This document shows, in pieces, positions 22,492 through 33,285 of a DNA stretch of 64,000 nt (the stretch's first letter is position 1; every line of letters starts with the position of its first letter). Made by a program: the position numbers and the translations under genes. The notes under the pieces were generated by a model that was not told the origin of the DNA, made no database searches, and saw only the letters and a list, made by a program, of their open reading frames with translations. Source of the stretch: Apirhabdus apintestini (GTDB lineage: Bacteria > Pseudomonadota > Gammaproteobacteria > Enterobacterales > Enterobacteriaceae); NCBI GenBank assembly GCA_033977085.1, contig CP138906.1:4154001-4218000 (forward strand). The letters run 5' to 3'.

Positions 22492-23334
22492 ATGCTCAGT
22501 TATCGCCACAGCTTCCACGCCGGCAACCACGCCGATGTTCTGAAACATACCGTCCAGAGCCTGATCATTGAAGCGCTCAAAGAGAAAGAAAAACCCTTTC
22601 TGTATATGGATACTCACGCAGGCGCCGGACGTTACCAGCTTACCAGCCCGCATGCGGAGCGCACCGGCGAATATCTGGAAGGCATTGCCAGGATTTGGCA
22701 GCAGGATGATACGCCAGCGGAGCTGGAACCGTACCTTAGCGCCGTCGCGGCCTACAATCGTCAGTCTCAACTGCTGTACTATCCCGGTTCACCGCTCATT
22801 GCGCGCCATCTACTGCGCCCGCACGACAAATTACAGCTTACGGAACTGCATTCCAGCGATTTCCCGCTGCTGCGCGCCGAGTTCCAGAAAGACGAGCGCG
22901 CCCGGATAGAGCGCGCTGACGGCTATCAACAACTTAAAGCCAAACTGCCGCCGCCATCGCGCCGCGGTTTAATTCTGATAGACCCACCCTATGAAATGAA
23001 AACTGACTACCAGGCGGTGGCGGACGGTATTCATGAAGGATATAAGCGCTTTGCGACCGGCGTTTACGCGCTGTGGTACCCGGTGGTGATGCGCCAGCAA
23101 ATCAAACGCACGCTTCACGCGCTGGAAGCCACCGGCATTCGTCGCATCCTGCAAATCGAACTGGCGGTGCGCCCCGACAGCGATCGGCGCGGCATGACCG
23201 CCTCCGGCATGATAGTCATTAATCCGCCGTGGAAGCTGGAACAGCAGATGGCAAACGTACTGCCCTGGCTACACCGCAAGCTGGTGCCCACCGGCACCGG
23301 CCACGCCACGCTTTCGTGGCTAGTTCCGGAATAA
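22492..23334 (+). CDS. rlmJ: 23S rRNA (adenine2030-N6)-methyltransferase RlmJ
   Basis: Intact, 280 aa. It methylates A2030 of 23S rRNA before subunit assembly. N-terminal MLSYRHSFHAGNHADVLKH is highly conserved. SAM binding is by MDTHAGAGRY, and the catalytic N6-methyltransferase motif is DPPYEMK. I chose ATG at 22492 rather than an upstream in-frame codon because the conserved N-terminus begins there. Divergent from prlC. Confidence 0.97.
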   Translation: MLSYRHSFHAGNHADVLKHTVQSLIIEALKEKEKPFLYMDTHAGAGRYQLTSPHAERTGEYLEGIARIWQQDDTPAELEPYLSAVAAYNRQSQLLYYPGSPLIARHLLRPHDKLQLTELHSSDFPLLRAEFQKDERARIERADGYQQLKAKLPPPSRRGLILIDPPYEMKTDYQAVADGIHEGYKRFATGVYALWYPVVMRQQIKRTLHALEATGIRRILQIELAVRPDSDRRGMTASGMIVINPPWKLEQQMANVLPWLHRKLVPTGTGHATLSWLVPE

Positions 23335-23447
23335 TATAGCCACAGCAAACATTAAATTTCTTTGCATTGCACGGCGCGCTGCGGGTGCGCCATACATTAA
23401 CCACCGGCGGCGCACGCGCTATCGGCGAAACACACAAGGTAACGGCC

Positions 23448-24800
23448 ATGACGAAACATTACGACTATATTGCGATAGGCGGCGGCAGCGGCGGTATCGC
23501 ATCCATCAATCGCGCGGCGATGTACGGTAAGAAATGCGCCCTGATAGAAGCCAGTGCGCTAGGCGGCACCTGTGTCAACGTCGGCTGCGTGCCGAAAAAA
23601 GTGATGTGGTATGCGGCGCAGATTTCAGAAGCCATTCGTCACTACGGACCAGACTACGGGTTTGACGTCACGCTTAACCGCCTGGACTGGGCGCGCCTGG
23701 TCGCCAGCCGCACCGCCTACATTGACCGCATCCACACCTCTTACAACAATGTGCTGGGCAAAAATAGCGTCGACGTTATCCACGGCTTCGCGCGTTTTAT
23801 CGATGCCCATACCGTTGAGGTGAACGGCGAGTCCATCAGCGCCGATCACATCCTGATAGCCACCGGCGGGCGCCCCAGCCATCCACACATTCCCGGCGCA
23901 GAATATGGCATCGATTCCGATGGTTTCTTCGCACTGCCGAACCTGCCGCAGCGCGTCGCGGTTGTCGGCGCGGGCTATATCGCCGTCGAACTGGCGGGCG
24001 TCATTCACGGCCTTGGCGCCGAAGCGCATCTCTTCGTACGTAAACACGCGCCGCTGCGCAGTTTTGACCCGCTATTGGTCGATACTCTGGTGGAAGTGAT
24101 GAATGCAGAAGGGCCGCATCTTCATACCCACGCGGTGCCCCAATCAGTAACCAAAAATGACGATGGCAGCCTGACGCTAACGCTGGAAGATGGCCGCACG
24201 CAAACCGTGGACTGCCTGATTTGGGCCATTGGGCGCGAACCGGCCACCGACAACCTGAATCTGGAAGCAACGGGCGTCGAGCGGGATGAAAAAGGCTATA
24301 TCATCGTCGATAAGTGGCAAAATACCGGCGTTAAGGGGCTGTACGCGGTAGGCGATAACACCGGCCATATCGAACTGACGCCGGTCGCCGTCGCCGCCGG
24401 TCGCCGCCTCTCGGAGCGCCTGTTTAACAATAAGCCGGATGAACGTCTTGATTACAGCAACGTGCCCACCGTGGTCTTCAGCCATCCGCCGATTGGCACC
24501 GTCGGCCTGAGCGAACCGCAGGCCAGGGAAAAATTCGGCGACGATGCGGTAAAAGTTTATACCTCGTCATTCACGGCAATGTATACCGCCGTAACGTCCC
24601 ATCGCCAGCCGTGCCGCATGAAGCTGGTCTGCGTCGGTAAAGAAGAGAAGATAGTCGGGATCCACGGCATCGGTTTTGGCGTAGATGAAATGCTGCAGGG
24701 TTTTGCCGTGGCGCTGAAAATGGGGGCCACGAAGCAGGATTTCGATAATACGGTTGCCATCCACCCAACCGGCGCGGAAGAGTTCGTCACCATGCGCTAA
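23448..24800 (+). CDS. gor: Glutathione reductase
   Basis: Intact, 450 aa. NADPH-dependent FAD flavoprotein that reduces glutathione disulfide in the cytoplasm. FAD motif AIGGGSGGIASINRAA, redox disulfide GGTCVNVGCVPKK, NADPH-binding VVGAGYIAVELAGV with a downstream VRKHAPLRSFD arginine pair, and C-terminal His–Glu dyad HPTGAEEF. The length equals E. coli Gor. The ATG follows a short ribosome site (AAGG) about 8 bases upstream. Confidence 0.97.
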   Translation: MTKHYDYIAIGGGSGGIASINRAAMYGKKCALIEASALGGTCVNVGCVPKKVMWYAAQISEAIRHYGPDYGFDVTLNRLDWARLVASRTAYIDRIHTSYNNVLGKNSVDVIHGFARFIDAHTVEVNGESISADHILIATGGRPSHPHIPGAEYGIDSDGFFALPNLPQRVAVVGAGYIAVELAGVIHGLGAEAHLFVRKHAPLRSFDPLLVDTLVEVMNAEGPHLHTHAVPQSVTKNDDGSLTLTLEDGRTQTVDCLIWAIGREPATDNLNLEATGVERDEKGYIIVDKWQNTGVKGLYAVGDNTGHIELTPVAVAAGRRLSERLFNNKPDERLDYSNVPTVVFSHPPIGTVGLSEPQAREKFGDDAVKVYTSSFTAMYTAVTSHRQPCRMKLVCVGKEEKIVGIHGIGFGVDEMLQGFAVALKMGATKQDFDNTVAIHPTGAEEFVTMR

Positions 24801-24810
24801 CGCGCGGTAT

Positions 24811-24839
24811 TTCTCAGGCCGACGCCGTCGGCCTGAGAA
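24811..24839. terminator. Terminator after gor
   Basis: A 13-bp perfect stem (TTCTCAGGCCGAC / GTCGGCCTGAGAA) with loop GCC and TTTATCTT after it. It lies 10 bases past the gor stop and can act for gor and, less strongly, for the converging gene at 25019. Confidence 0.8.
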
Positions 24840-25018
24840 TTTATCTTATTCGCCCGCCGCTCATGGCTTCACCGCTAACGCGTCGCCTCAAACATAACCA
24901 GACAGGCGCATCTCCCTCTCTCACCCCGTTAAACCTCTCGCCAGGATTTATCACTCTTTGGCTCAGCGGGTATTATAGTCCGGTGTACGGCGCCGTCAGG
25001 TAATGAGATAACTGCGCA

Positions 25019-25902
25019 TTACCCCGCTTTCCCCTGCGCCCAGTACGCCATGAAACTGGCCGCCGAACTGTCCAGATGATACTCATCCAGCAGGCAGCGA
25101 CGCAGGCGCTTCACGGTGGAGGATTCTCCCGCCACCCAGGCGCTAAATTCGCGCGGATGCCCGGCACGCGTCCAAAGTCGCGTCTCTTCATCGAAAGACT
25201 CACTGATTTGCTGGCCGTCTATACGCGCACAGGCGGGGATATCCACGTGGCGCCGCACCGCGTTCAGTAATCCTTCGCCGCGCACGGTGTCGCGTTCCCG
25301 GTGAATCCAGTGAACCTGCGCGCCGGCGCAGCCTGTCGGCTGTTCATCCGCCCGCAGCGGCACATCAAAAACGCCTGAACCGAAGGCGGCTGCGCGCGGC
25401 GCGCCAACTGTTCGAGAATGCCCATCGCCGCCGGCAGCGCCGTCTCATCGGCAATCAGTAATACGCGCCGGGGCGACAGCGCTTCGGGCCATTCATAGCC
25501 GCCGCTATCCTGTGCAACCAGCCCGTTTGGTGCCACAATCTGCAGGCGGCTGCCCGGCCGGGCGGTCTGCGCCCAGCGCGAAGCCGGGCCGGTCATGCCG
25601 TGTAGCGCAAACTCCACATCGATTTCCTGCTCGCGCGGGCGCAGCGCGCGCAGCGTATAAGTGCGCATTATCGGCCGAATGTCCTTCGATAGCGCCCGAT
25701 ATTGCTGATACCAGTCATCGCTCACTGGCATAGCGGTCTCTGTCCCTTCACGGGCGGGAAAAAGTAATTTAATCCGCTGATCCGGCGCTTCTCGCTTCAT
25801 CAATGCCACCTCTTCGCCGCTAAATACGCAGCGTAAGAGCGAAGGTGTGATGGCAACGCGGCGCGCCAGCGTTACATTAAAAATCCGATAGCCCGTTGCC
25901 AT
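25019..25902 (-). CDS. Siderophore-interacting protein (ferric-siderophore reductase, ViuB/YqjH type), frameshifted as read
   Basis: FAD-binding SIP-family protein of about 294 aa, expected to reduce ferric siderophore in the cytoplasm with NAD(P)H and release iron. The FAD-binding motif RTYTLRALRP (RxYTxR) and the following EFALHGMTGPASRWAQ match the family. The NAD(P)-binding region is RVLLIADETALPA. One T missing in the T-run near 25375 breaks the frame; repair gives VQAFFDVPLRADEQ, then the C-terminal SIP domain. The start ATG overlaps the shiF stop (TAATG), so the two are translationally coupled. Its place beside the aerobactin genes implies a role in using aerobactin iron. Confidence 0.85.
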
Positions 25903-27110
25903 TATTGCCTCTCCTGCCGCGGGCTTTGCAGCCATAATCCGCCGCACAGCGCCAGGAAACAGAGCGCAATAACCAGTGCGGCACTTAGTAAATACTGCTC
26001 CCCGTAATAACCGGTAATAACCGGCACCAGCAGCGCGCTGGCACCATAGCCAAGCGTGTGGCTGGTCGCAATAGCGCCCGCGCCTTTCCCCGTCGTTAAC
26101 CGGTCGTTTAGCAGTAACTGATAGCCCGGCGTCGCCATTGCCGCACCAAAGGTCGTTATTGCGATACCGGCATACATCATTGCCGGACTGTCGCCGTTCA
26201 TCACCGCAAGCCCGCCCGCCATCGCCAGCGCGGCCACGCAGACCAGCGCCTGCGCGCCGAGCCGCTGCGGACGCACTACCACAAACTGCGCTAACAGCGT
26301 GCTGGCGGCAGCCAGACTTAATAACAGCGCAACGTGATGGCTCACCTGCGTTGGGTGCTGCGCCAGCATCGGCTTCAGCGCCGGCGCCAGCCCTAACTGC
26401 ATCAGGCTGATGCAGGCCGCCAGTAGCAGAGCCAGCAGTAAATAAGGCAGCATGGATAGCTGCAGGCGCACCGCCTGCGTCGCCGTCGGGGGCAGCGGCG
26501 CAGCGTCGGGTTGACGCACAATCAGCAGCAGGGCCAGCAGCGGCGCGCAGGCCATGAGCCACAGCGGGGCCAGCGGGTTCAGGCTTAGCGCCGCCGCCGC
26601 CAGCGGCGGCCCCAGCAGGCGCCCGCAGCTTAAGCCAGTGCTTATCGTCGCCAGCGCCGCCATACGATGCGCCGCACCGGCGCGCTGCATGGCCCAGGTT
26701 TGCGCGGCAGGCACCATTCCGGAAACGGTGAGTCCATACAGCAGCCGTGAGGCAATGAGCCCGGCGAATCCCCACGAAACCGGCAGGTAGCCGCCCGCCA
26801 CGCCCCATACGGCGAGCGCCATTATGGCAAAGCTACTCAGATAACCGCCTAGCGCCGCCAGCACGACAAATTTGCCGCCGCGCACTTCTATCTGCCGCCC
26901 CCACCACAGCGAAGCGAGCAAAAACAGCATGGAACCAAGTGTCAGCAATCCGGCCCACACTGAAAGCGATAAGTGGGTGGCAGTAACGAGCTGCGGCAGC
27001 ATTACCAGCAGGCCATTTTGCCCGACGCCCATCAATCCAGCGCACAGCGCCAGCGTCCAGCTTGATTTAACCGGTTGTACAACGCGCGCTGTTTCAGAGG
27101 AAATGCCCAT
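25902..27110 (-). CDS. shiF: MFS transporter ShiF, probable siderophore exporter
   Basis: Intact major-facilitator protein of about 402 aa with 12 predicted membrane segments. It resembles ShiF encoded next to aerobactin genes in Shigella and E. coli islands (LALCAGLMGVGQNGLLVMLPQL, MVPAAQTWAMQRAG, LATISTGLSCGRLLGPP, ATSHTLGYG). ShiF is thought to export aerobactin; the function in this organism is inferred. I prefer ATG at 27110 (MGISSETARVVQPVKSSW) to a TTG at 27131. Transcribed away from iucA across the Fur box. Confidence 0.85.
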   Translation of the reverse strand: MGISSETARVVQPVKSSWTLALCAGLMGVGQNGLLVMLPQLVTATHLSLSVWAGLLTLGSMLFLLASLWWGRQIEVRGGKFVVLAALGGYLSSFAIMALAVWGVAGGYLPVSWGFAGLIASRLLYGLTVSGMVPAAQTWAMQRAGAAHRMAALATISTGLSCGRLLGPPLAAAALSLNPLAPLWLMACAPLLALLLIVRQPDAAPLPPTATQAVRLQLSMLPYLLLALLLAACISLMQLGLAPALKPMLAQHPTQVSHHVALLLSLAAASTLLAQFVVVRPQRLGAQALVCVAALAMAGGLAVMNGDSPAMMYAGIAITTFGAAMATPGYQLLLNDRLTTGKGAGAIATSHTLGYGASALLVPVITGYYGEQYLLSAALVIALCFLALCGGLWLQSPRQERQ

Positions 27111-27205
27111 AAATCGTGAATATACCGTCAATAAATGTGGGGAAATATTAATTTAGTGAAAATTAATATCGCAAAAAGTATTGCCAGTGTAAATGAAATC
27201 TCTAT

Positions 27206-27224
27206 CATAACGATAATCATTATC
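27206..27224 (+). promoter_or_regulatory. Fur box between shiF and iucA
   Basis: CATAACGATAATCATTATC matches 17 of 19 positions of the Fur consensus (mismatches at positions 1 and 6). It lies 23 bases before the iucA ATG and 96 bases before the shiF ATG. It should repress both divergent units when iron is sufficient. Confidence 0.9.
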
Positions 27225-27246
27225 AATTATGGATAAGCTTTGCTCT

Positions 27247-28991
27247 ATGAGTATTCCAACCCCTACTGCAAACGTGGACGTCGCGGCCCAGTGTTTCCTC
27301 AACGCCCTGCTGCGTGAAACCCATGACTGGCAATATATTCCCGCCACCGCCGATAATTCCATCGCTGAAATCCATATTCCCTTACCTGCCAACGGCGCGC
27401 TGCGTATTGGTGTACGCTATTTTTCCCCACCGGGCACCATCACTATCACTTTCCCGCACGCGCGATCGGCGCCCGGGCAGACCGCAGCGAAACGCTGGAT
27501 TTCCAGCGTATGACGGCGCTGATTCTGACGAAGCCCAATGTTCGAATGAATCTACCCGATGACGTTATCGCCCGCTTCACACAGCGGGTTTATCAAAGTC
27601 ACGCCCATACCTGGCAGGCGATATCTCTGCGCCACCGCTGGCACGAGCTGCGCACGCACGCACTCAATTTCGCTGAAGCGGAACAGGCGCTGCTGGTCGG
27701 GCACGCCTTTCACCCGGCGCCGAAATCTCACGAACCGTTCAGCGACGCCGAAGCGCGGCGCTACCTGCCGGACTTCGCCTCTCGCTTTCCCCTGCGCTGG
27801 TTTGCCGTCGATAAACAGTACATTGCCGGAGAAAGCCTGCAGCTACCGCTGCGCGCGCGCTTACTGCGCTTTGCCGCCCAGAGCGCTCCCGGCTTACTGG
27901 AGCACTTTACCGATCGGCGCTGGCTGATACCGATGCATCCCTGGCAGGCGCAATATCTGCTCGCACAGCCGTGGTGTCAGGCGCTGGAGCAGCGCGGCAT
28001 GCTCGCCTGTCTTGGCGAAGCCGGCGCCGCCTGGCTGCCTACCAGCTCTTCACGTTCTCTCTACTGCGAATGCAGCGACGATATGATCAAATTTTCGCTC
28101 AGCGTTCGCCTGACCAATTCCGTGCGCACGCTGTCCGTCAAAGAAGTGAAGCGCGGCATCCGCCTGGCGAAGATGGCGCAAACGCCCACGTGGCAAACCC
28201 TGCAGGCGCAGCATCCGACGCTGCGCGTGATGCAGGAAGATGGCTGGGTGGCGCTGCGCAATCTGAACGGCGATATAGAAGAAGAGAGTCTGATGGCGCT
28301 GCGCGTCAATCTCCTGCATGCCACCCCGGATACCCAAACCAACGTGCTGGTGAGCCTGACTCAGGCAGCGCCGGACGGCGGCGACAGCCTGCTGGCGGCG
28401 GCGGTAAGGCGCCTCAGCCAGCGCCTGAATCTGCCTCTCGCTCAGGCGGCGCGCTGCTGGGTGCAGGCCTATTGCCAGCGCGTACTACTGCCGCTGTTCA
28501 GCGCCGAGGCCGATTACGGGCTGGTCCTGCTGGCGCATCAGCAGAATATCCTGGTGGAAATGCATGAAGATCTGCCGGTGGGCATGCTGTATCGCGACTG
28601 CCAGGGCAGCGCCTTTACCGATACGGCGCACGACTGGCTGGCGCAGCAGGGTGAGCAGGAAGCGGAGAACCGCTTTACGGAAAACCAGCTACTGCGCTAC
28701 TTCCCCTACTATCTACTGGTGAATTCAACACTTGCAGTCACCGCCGCCCTCGGCGCAGCGGGGTTTGCGCAGGAAGACGCGCTGATAGCGCAGGTGCGCG
28801 ATGCCCTCATACAGTTGCGCCTGCGGGTGCGCAACACGCGCTGCCTCGATTACGTACTCGACAGCCCGAGCCGGAACTGCAAAGGCAATTTCTTTTGTTA
28901 CCTCAACGACTGTAACGAAAACACCCTTGCCGATCCGGCCACCATTTACTTCGATTTTGCTAACCCCTTTTATCAGGAGGCTGACGCATGA
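27247..28991 (+). CDS. iucA: Aerobactin synthase IucA, frameshifted as read
   Basis: NIS synthetase of about 581 aa that joins N6-acetyl-N6-hydroxylysine to citrate in aerobactin synthesis. The N-terminus has DVAAQCFLNALLRETHDWQ. IucA/IucC-family core motifs are VGHAFHPAPKS (nucleotide site), MHPWQAQYLL, TSSSRSLY, KFSLSVRLTNSVRTLS and HQQNILVEMHEDLPVG. The frame breaks once between about 27455 and 27490, where the frame with HARSAPGQ must join the frame with RSETLDFQRMTALIL. The 3' end overlaps iucB (ATGA). First gene of the operon behind the Fur box. Confidence 0.93.
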
Positions 28992-29938
28992 TGCCCGTCG
29001 CTTCTATTGTTCATGATGCCGGCGGCTTTCGCTGCGCACGCCTTAACGCGCCGCTGCCGCTACGGCTGGGCCTGGACGGCAGCGCCATCCTGCCGCCGCT
29101 AACCGCCCTGCCCGACGGCTGGCTGGTTGAAGCACTGGATCAACTGTTCATTGCGGCCCCCGCGCTTACCGGCATAACGCTTCCCTGGCGGCTCTGGCAG
29201 GATAACGCCCAGGCGCAGCCGTTATTTACCCTGGCGCAAAGCGATTATCTGGCGCGCGAAACCTTCTGGCAGCTACCGCTTTGGCTACGCGGCGGGCGCA
29301 CCGCCGCCGGCGAAACGATGGTTTGGGAAGCCGAACGCCAGCTTTATCATCCCCGCCGCCCTCCGCGCCCGGAGGGCGAGGTTTATCGTCGCTACGATGC
29401 GCGAATTAAACGCACGTTCAGTCTGCGCGTAGTGGACCTCAGCCAGGACGCGGAGCGCTTTACCCGCTGGATGAATACGCCGCGCGTTAACGCCTTTTGG
29501 GAAATGGCCGGACCGCAGGAAGCACAGGAAAACTACCTGCGGCGACAATTGGATCTCGCCCATGCGTATCCGCTCATCGGCTGTTTCGACAATGAACCGT
29601 TCGGCTATTTTGAAGTGTACTGGGCGGCGGAAGACAGAATTGGCCGCCACTATCGCTGGCAGCCTTTCGATCGCGGGCTGCATATGCTGGTAGGCGAAGA
29701 ACGCTGGCGCGGCGCGCCGTATATTCGTAGCTGGCTGCGCGGCCTGAGCCATTATCTGTGGCTGGACGAACCGCGCACCGGGCGCCTGGTCGCCGAGCCG
29801 CGCTTCGATAATCAGCGGCTGTTCCGCCATTTACCGGAAGCCGGTTTTAGCACAGAAAAAGAGTTCGACTTTCCCCATAAGCGCTCGCGGCTGGTTATCA
29901 GCCAGCGCGATCGTTTCTTCCGTGAGGTGGCGCTGTGA
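28988..29938 (+). CDS. iucB: N6-hydroxylysine O-acetyltransferase IucB
   Basis: Intact, about 316 aa. It acetylates N6-hydroxylysine with acetyl-CoA to give the hydroxamate of aerobactin. The GNAT-type C-terminal domain is visible: FTRWMNTPRVNAFWEM, YPLIGCFDNEPFGYFEVYWA, and RGLHMLVGEERWRG, followed by RLVAEPRFDNQRLFRHL and CoA-proximal residues. The ATG at 28988 overlaps the iucA TGA. The second ATG at 28991 is an equally possible start. Confidence 0.95.
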   Translation: MMPVASIVHDAGGFRCARLNAPLPLRLGLDGSAILPPLTALPDGWLVEALDQLFIAAPALTGITLPWRLWQDNAQAQPLFTLAQSDYLARETFWQLPLWLRGGRTAAGETMVWEAERQLYHPRRPPRPEGEVYRRYDARIKRTFSLRVVDLSQDAERFTRWMNTPRVNAFWEMAGPQEAQENYLRRQLDLAHAYPLIGCFDNEPFGYFEVYWAAEDRIGRHYRWQPFDRGLHMLVGEERWRGAPYIRSWLRGLSHYLWLDEPRTGRLVAEPRFDNQRLFRHLPEAGFSTEKEFDFPHKRSRLVISQRDRFFREVAL

Positions 29939-31680
29939 TGTCGCAATACTGGAGTCGGGTTAATCGTGAGATGGTGGCTAAAATCCTTGCCGAGCTGGAA
30001 TACGAGCGGGCGCTCACGGCCCGGGAAACCGCCGCCGGGCGCTGGCAAATCGCACTGGGATCAACGGTCTGGCGCTTCACGGCCCGGCGCGGGATTTGGG
30101 GTTGGCTGCATATCGAGCCTGATAGCATCGCTGCCGACGATGGTCGCGCACCGGAAGCGGAGTGCGTGCTGCGCCAGTTAGCCTCAGTGCTGGAAATGAC
30201 GGACGCGCAAACCGCAGAGCACCTTGAAGATTTGTACGCCACGCTGCGCGGAGATATCCGGCTATTGGAAGCTCGGGAAGGCTTGGCCGCAGAGGCGCTT
30301 ATCGCGCTGGATCCGGACGAACTGCAGTGTCTGTTAAGCGGGCACCCCAAATTTATCTTCAATAAAGGGCGCCGCGGCTGGGGTCTGGACGCGCTGCGCC
30401 AGTATGCCCCGGAATACCGGGGCCGCTTTCGCCTGCGCTGGGTGGCGGTGCGGCGCGAAATAATGACCTGGCGCTGTGACCCATCGTGCACGATAGAAAC
30501 GCTGCTGTTGAGCGCGCTGGACGCCGATGAATATCGCCGTTTCCAGCAGCACTGGCAGGCGCTCAACCTGGACGATGGCTGGATCCCGGTGCCGCTGCAT
30601 CCGTGGCAGTGGCAGCAGAAAATTGCGATACACTTTTTCCCGCAGCTCGCGCGCGCAGACATTGTCGATATGGGTGAATTTGGCGACGCCTGGCTGGCGC
30701 AGCAGTCGCTGCGCACCCTGACCAACGCCAGCCGCCGGGCAGATTTTGATATTAAACTGCCGCTCACCATTTATAACACCTCGTGCTATCGCGGGATCCC
30801 CGGGAAATATATTGCCGCCGGGCCGCTGGCTTCCCGCTGGCTGCAGCAGCAGTTCGCGCAGGACGATACGCTGCGGCGCTGCGGCGCGCAGATCCTGGGC
30901 GAGCCGGCAGCGGGTTATGTGACGCATACCGGCTACGCGGCGCTACCCTCTGCCCCGTACCGCTTTCAGGAAATGTTCGGCGTCATTTGGCGTGAAAGTC
31001 CCGCCCGCTATTTACGACAAGGCGAGCAGGCGATACTGATGGCGGCACTGATGGAATGTGATAACGACGGCGTACCGCTGATTGCGGCCTGGATCGCACG
31101 CTCAGGGCTGGAAGCATCGGTCTGGCTGACGCGCCTGTTTCAGGCGGTGGTTATCCCGTTTTATCACCTGCTGTGCCGCTACGGCGTGGCGTTAATTGCC
31201 CACGGTCAGAACATTACGCTGGTGATGAAAGACGGCGTGCCGCAGCGCATTCTGATGAAAGATTTTCAGGGCGATATGCGGCTGATCGACAGTGATTTCC
31301 CGGAGACGGCCACGCTGCCCGATGAAGTGAAGGCGGTCACCGCGCGCCTGAGCGCCGATTACTTGATTCACGACTTGCAAACCGGGCATTTCGTCACGGT
31401 ACTGCGGTTTATTTCACGCCTGACCCTGCAGTGCGGTATTGATGAAACCCAGTTTTACCAGCTGCTGGCGGCGGTATTGCGCGACTATATGGCACAGCAT
31501 CCCCAAATGGCCCGGCGTTTTGCTCTTTTCGACCTGTTTAAGCCACAGATTATTCGCGTGATCTTAAACCCGGTCAAACTGACCTTTTCTGAACAGGATG
31601 GCGGCAGCCGCATGCTGCCCAACTATCTTACCGATCTCGACAACCCGCTCTATCTGGCGACCCGGGAGTCCGCTCAATGA
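29938..31680 (+). CDS. iucC: Aerobactin synthase IucC
   Basis: Intact, 580 aa. NIS synthetase that adds the second hydroxylysine arm to complete aerobactin. IucA/IucC-family motifs: LSGHPKFIFNKGRRGWG, PVPLHPWQWQQKI, TNASRRADFDIKLPLTIYNTSCYRGIPG and AHGQNITLVMKDGVPQRILMKDFQGD. The start ATG at 29938 overlaps the iucB stop and its own TGA overlaps the iucD ATG, so iucA–D are translationally coupled. Confidence 0.96.
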   Translation: MSQYWSRVNREMVAKILAELEYERALTARETAAGRWQIALGSTVWRFTARRGIWGWLHIEPDSIAADDGRAPEAECVLRQLASVLEMTDAQTAEHLEDLYATLRGDIRLLEAREGLAAEALIALDPDELQCLLSGHPKFIFNKGRRGWGLDALRQYAPEYRGRFRLRWVAVRREIMTWRCDPSCTIETLLLSALDADEYRRFQQHWQALNLDDGWIPVPLHPWQWQQKIAIHFFPQLARADIVDMGEFGDAWLAQQSLRTLTNASRRADFDIKLPLTIYNTSCYRGIPGKYIAAGPLASRWLQQQFAQDDTLRRCGAQILGEPAAGYVTHTGYAALPSAPYRFQEMFGVIWRESPARYLRQGEQAILMAALMECDNDGVPLIAAWIARSGLEASVWLTRLFQAVVIPFYHLLCRYGVALIAHGQNITLVMKDGVPQRILMKDFQGDMRLIDSDFPETATLPDEVKAVTARLSADYLIHDLQTGHFVTVLRFISRLTLQCGIDETQFYQLLAAVLRDYMAQHPQMARRFALFDLFKPQIIRVILNPVKLTFSEQDGGSRMLPNYLTDLDNPLYLATRESAQ

Positions 31681-33052
31681 AAACTTACGATTTTATCGGC
31701 ATTGGTATTGGCCCGTTTAACCTGAGTATTGCCGCGCTGGCCGAAGGACTGCCCGGCTTTAGTACGCTGTTTCTTGAACGTAAGCCTCGATTTTCCTGGC
31801 ATCCGGGCATGATGGTGCCTGACTGCGCTATGCAAACCTGTTTTTAAAAGACCTGGTAAGCGCGGTGGCCCCCACCAGCCGCCACAGTTTTTTAAATTAT
31901 CTGGTGCAGCATAAAAAGTTTTACCGCTTTCTCACCACCGAGCAGCGCGCCGTCTCGCGCGAAGAATTTGCCGACTACCTTGGCTGGGCCGCAGAGCGCC
32001 TGGATAATCTGGCGTTTAATAGCGCAGTGCAGCGGGTCAGCTTTAATGACGAGGCGGGGGTATTTGATATCGAGACCCAGCGCGCCCGTTTTCGCGCCCG
32101 CCATTTATGTATTGGTATCGGCAAACAGATAAACCTGCCCGCCTGCGTTATGCAGCAGAGCGATAGCTGCTTCCATGCCAGCGAAATGGCGCTGCGCGCG
32201 CCGTCGCTAGAAGGCAAGCGCGTTACAGTGGTTGGCGGTGGCCAGAGCGGTGCCGACCTGTTTCTAAATATTTTCCGCAGCGAATGGGGGCAGCCTGCCC
32301 GCCTGGACTGGGTATCGCGCCGTAATAATTACAACGCGCTGGATGAGGCAGCCTTCGCCAATGAATATTTTACCCCTGATTATTTGGAAAGCTTCGCCAC
32401 GCTGAATGCCGACGCGCGCCGACGCCTGCTGGCTGAACAGAAAATGACCTCGGACGGGATTACCGCCGAAGCGCTGCTGACGATTTATCGCGAGCTGTAT
32501 CACCGTTTTGACGTACTGCGTGAAACGCCCTGGGCGCAGCTTATGCCCTCGCGCTCGGTAACGCATCTGCGCAACGTCGGCGGCTCACAGCGCCTAACGC
32601 TGCAACACCATCTCGACGGCGGAGAAGAGCACCTGGAGAGCGACATTGTGATATTTGCCACCGGCTATCGCACATCGCAACCTGAGTTTCTCGCGCCGCT
32701 TGCAGCCCGAATCAGGTCTGAGGAAAACGGTGAGTTCAGTATGAATACTGATTTCACGCTCGCGTGGGACGGCCCGGCGGCAAACCGCCTGTTCGCCGTC
32801 AATGCGGGTATGCACAGCCTGGGAATAGCCGAGCCGCAGCTTAGTTTAATGGCGTGGCGCGCGGCGCGGATCCTCAATGCCGCGCATCCCGATAAGCCGT
32901 TCGATATCGCGACTACGCCCGGCATTATTCACTGGCGTAGCTGTCCGGAACAGAACGCCGCGCCTGCCCGCCCAGCGGAGCCAAACGCGCCAGCTCTCTC
33001 CGGCGATACGCGCAGCGGAGTTTCACGCCCGGAATGGACGCGCACAACATAG
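31677..33052 (+). CDS. iucD: L-lysine N6-monooxygenase IucD, frameshifted as read
   Basis: FAD- and NADPH-dependent lysine hydroxylase, the first step in aerobactin synthesis. FAD motif DFIGIGIGPFNLSIAAL, substrate-site SWHPGMMVPDCAMQT, NADPH motif VVGGGQSGADLFLN, and FATGYR. One T missing in a run of five near 31840 ends the first frame at QTCF; restoring it gives TCFLKDLVSAVAPTSRHSF. The C-terminus extends about 35 residues past the usual WRS end (to RPEWTRTT), which may reflect another small indel hiding the stop near 32945. Confidence 0.93.
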
Positions 33053-33285
33053 CAAAGACGGGCTGCCCCGTAAAAGCGTCTTATCACCAAACGCGGCGGT
33101 GAATACTGGCGTCAACGAAAAGCCGTAGCACATCGCCCGTTACTGAAGTGCAGCGCGATGCGTGGGAATGCGACATATAGCCTTTTATGCACACCGGCCA
33201 GCGTGCGGCCCTAAATCACGCGCCTTCGCCGATGGAGCGCGCGCCAAACTGATAGCAACCATTAGATACTGGAAACATAACAACA

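Noticed and set aside
25264..26808. A 514-codon minus-strand open frame spanning the SIP gene and shiF
   Set aside because: Its Ala/Gly/Arg-rich first part is the wrong frame of shiF. It enters the SIP frame only downstream, through the frame overlap, so the apparent fusion is not real.
27971..28567. 198-codon plus-strand ORF inside iucA
   Set aside because: Out-of-frame shadow with Arg/Gly/Ala bias. The IucA frame covers the same bases with clear family motifs.
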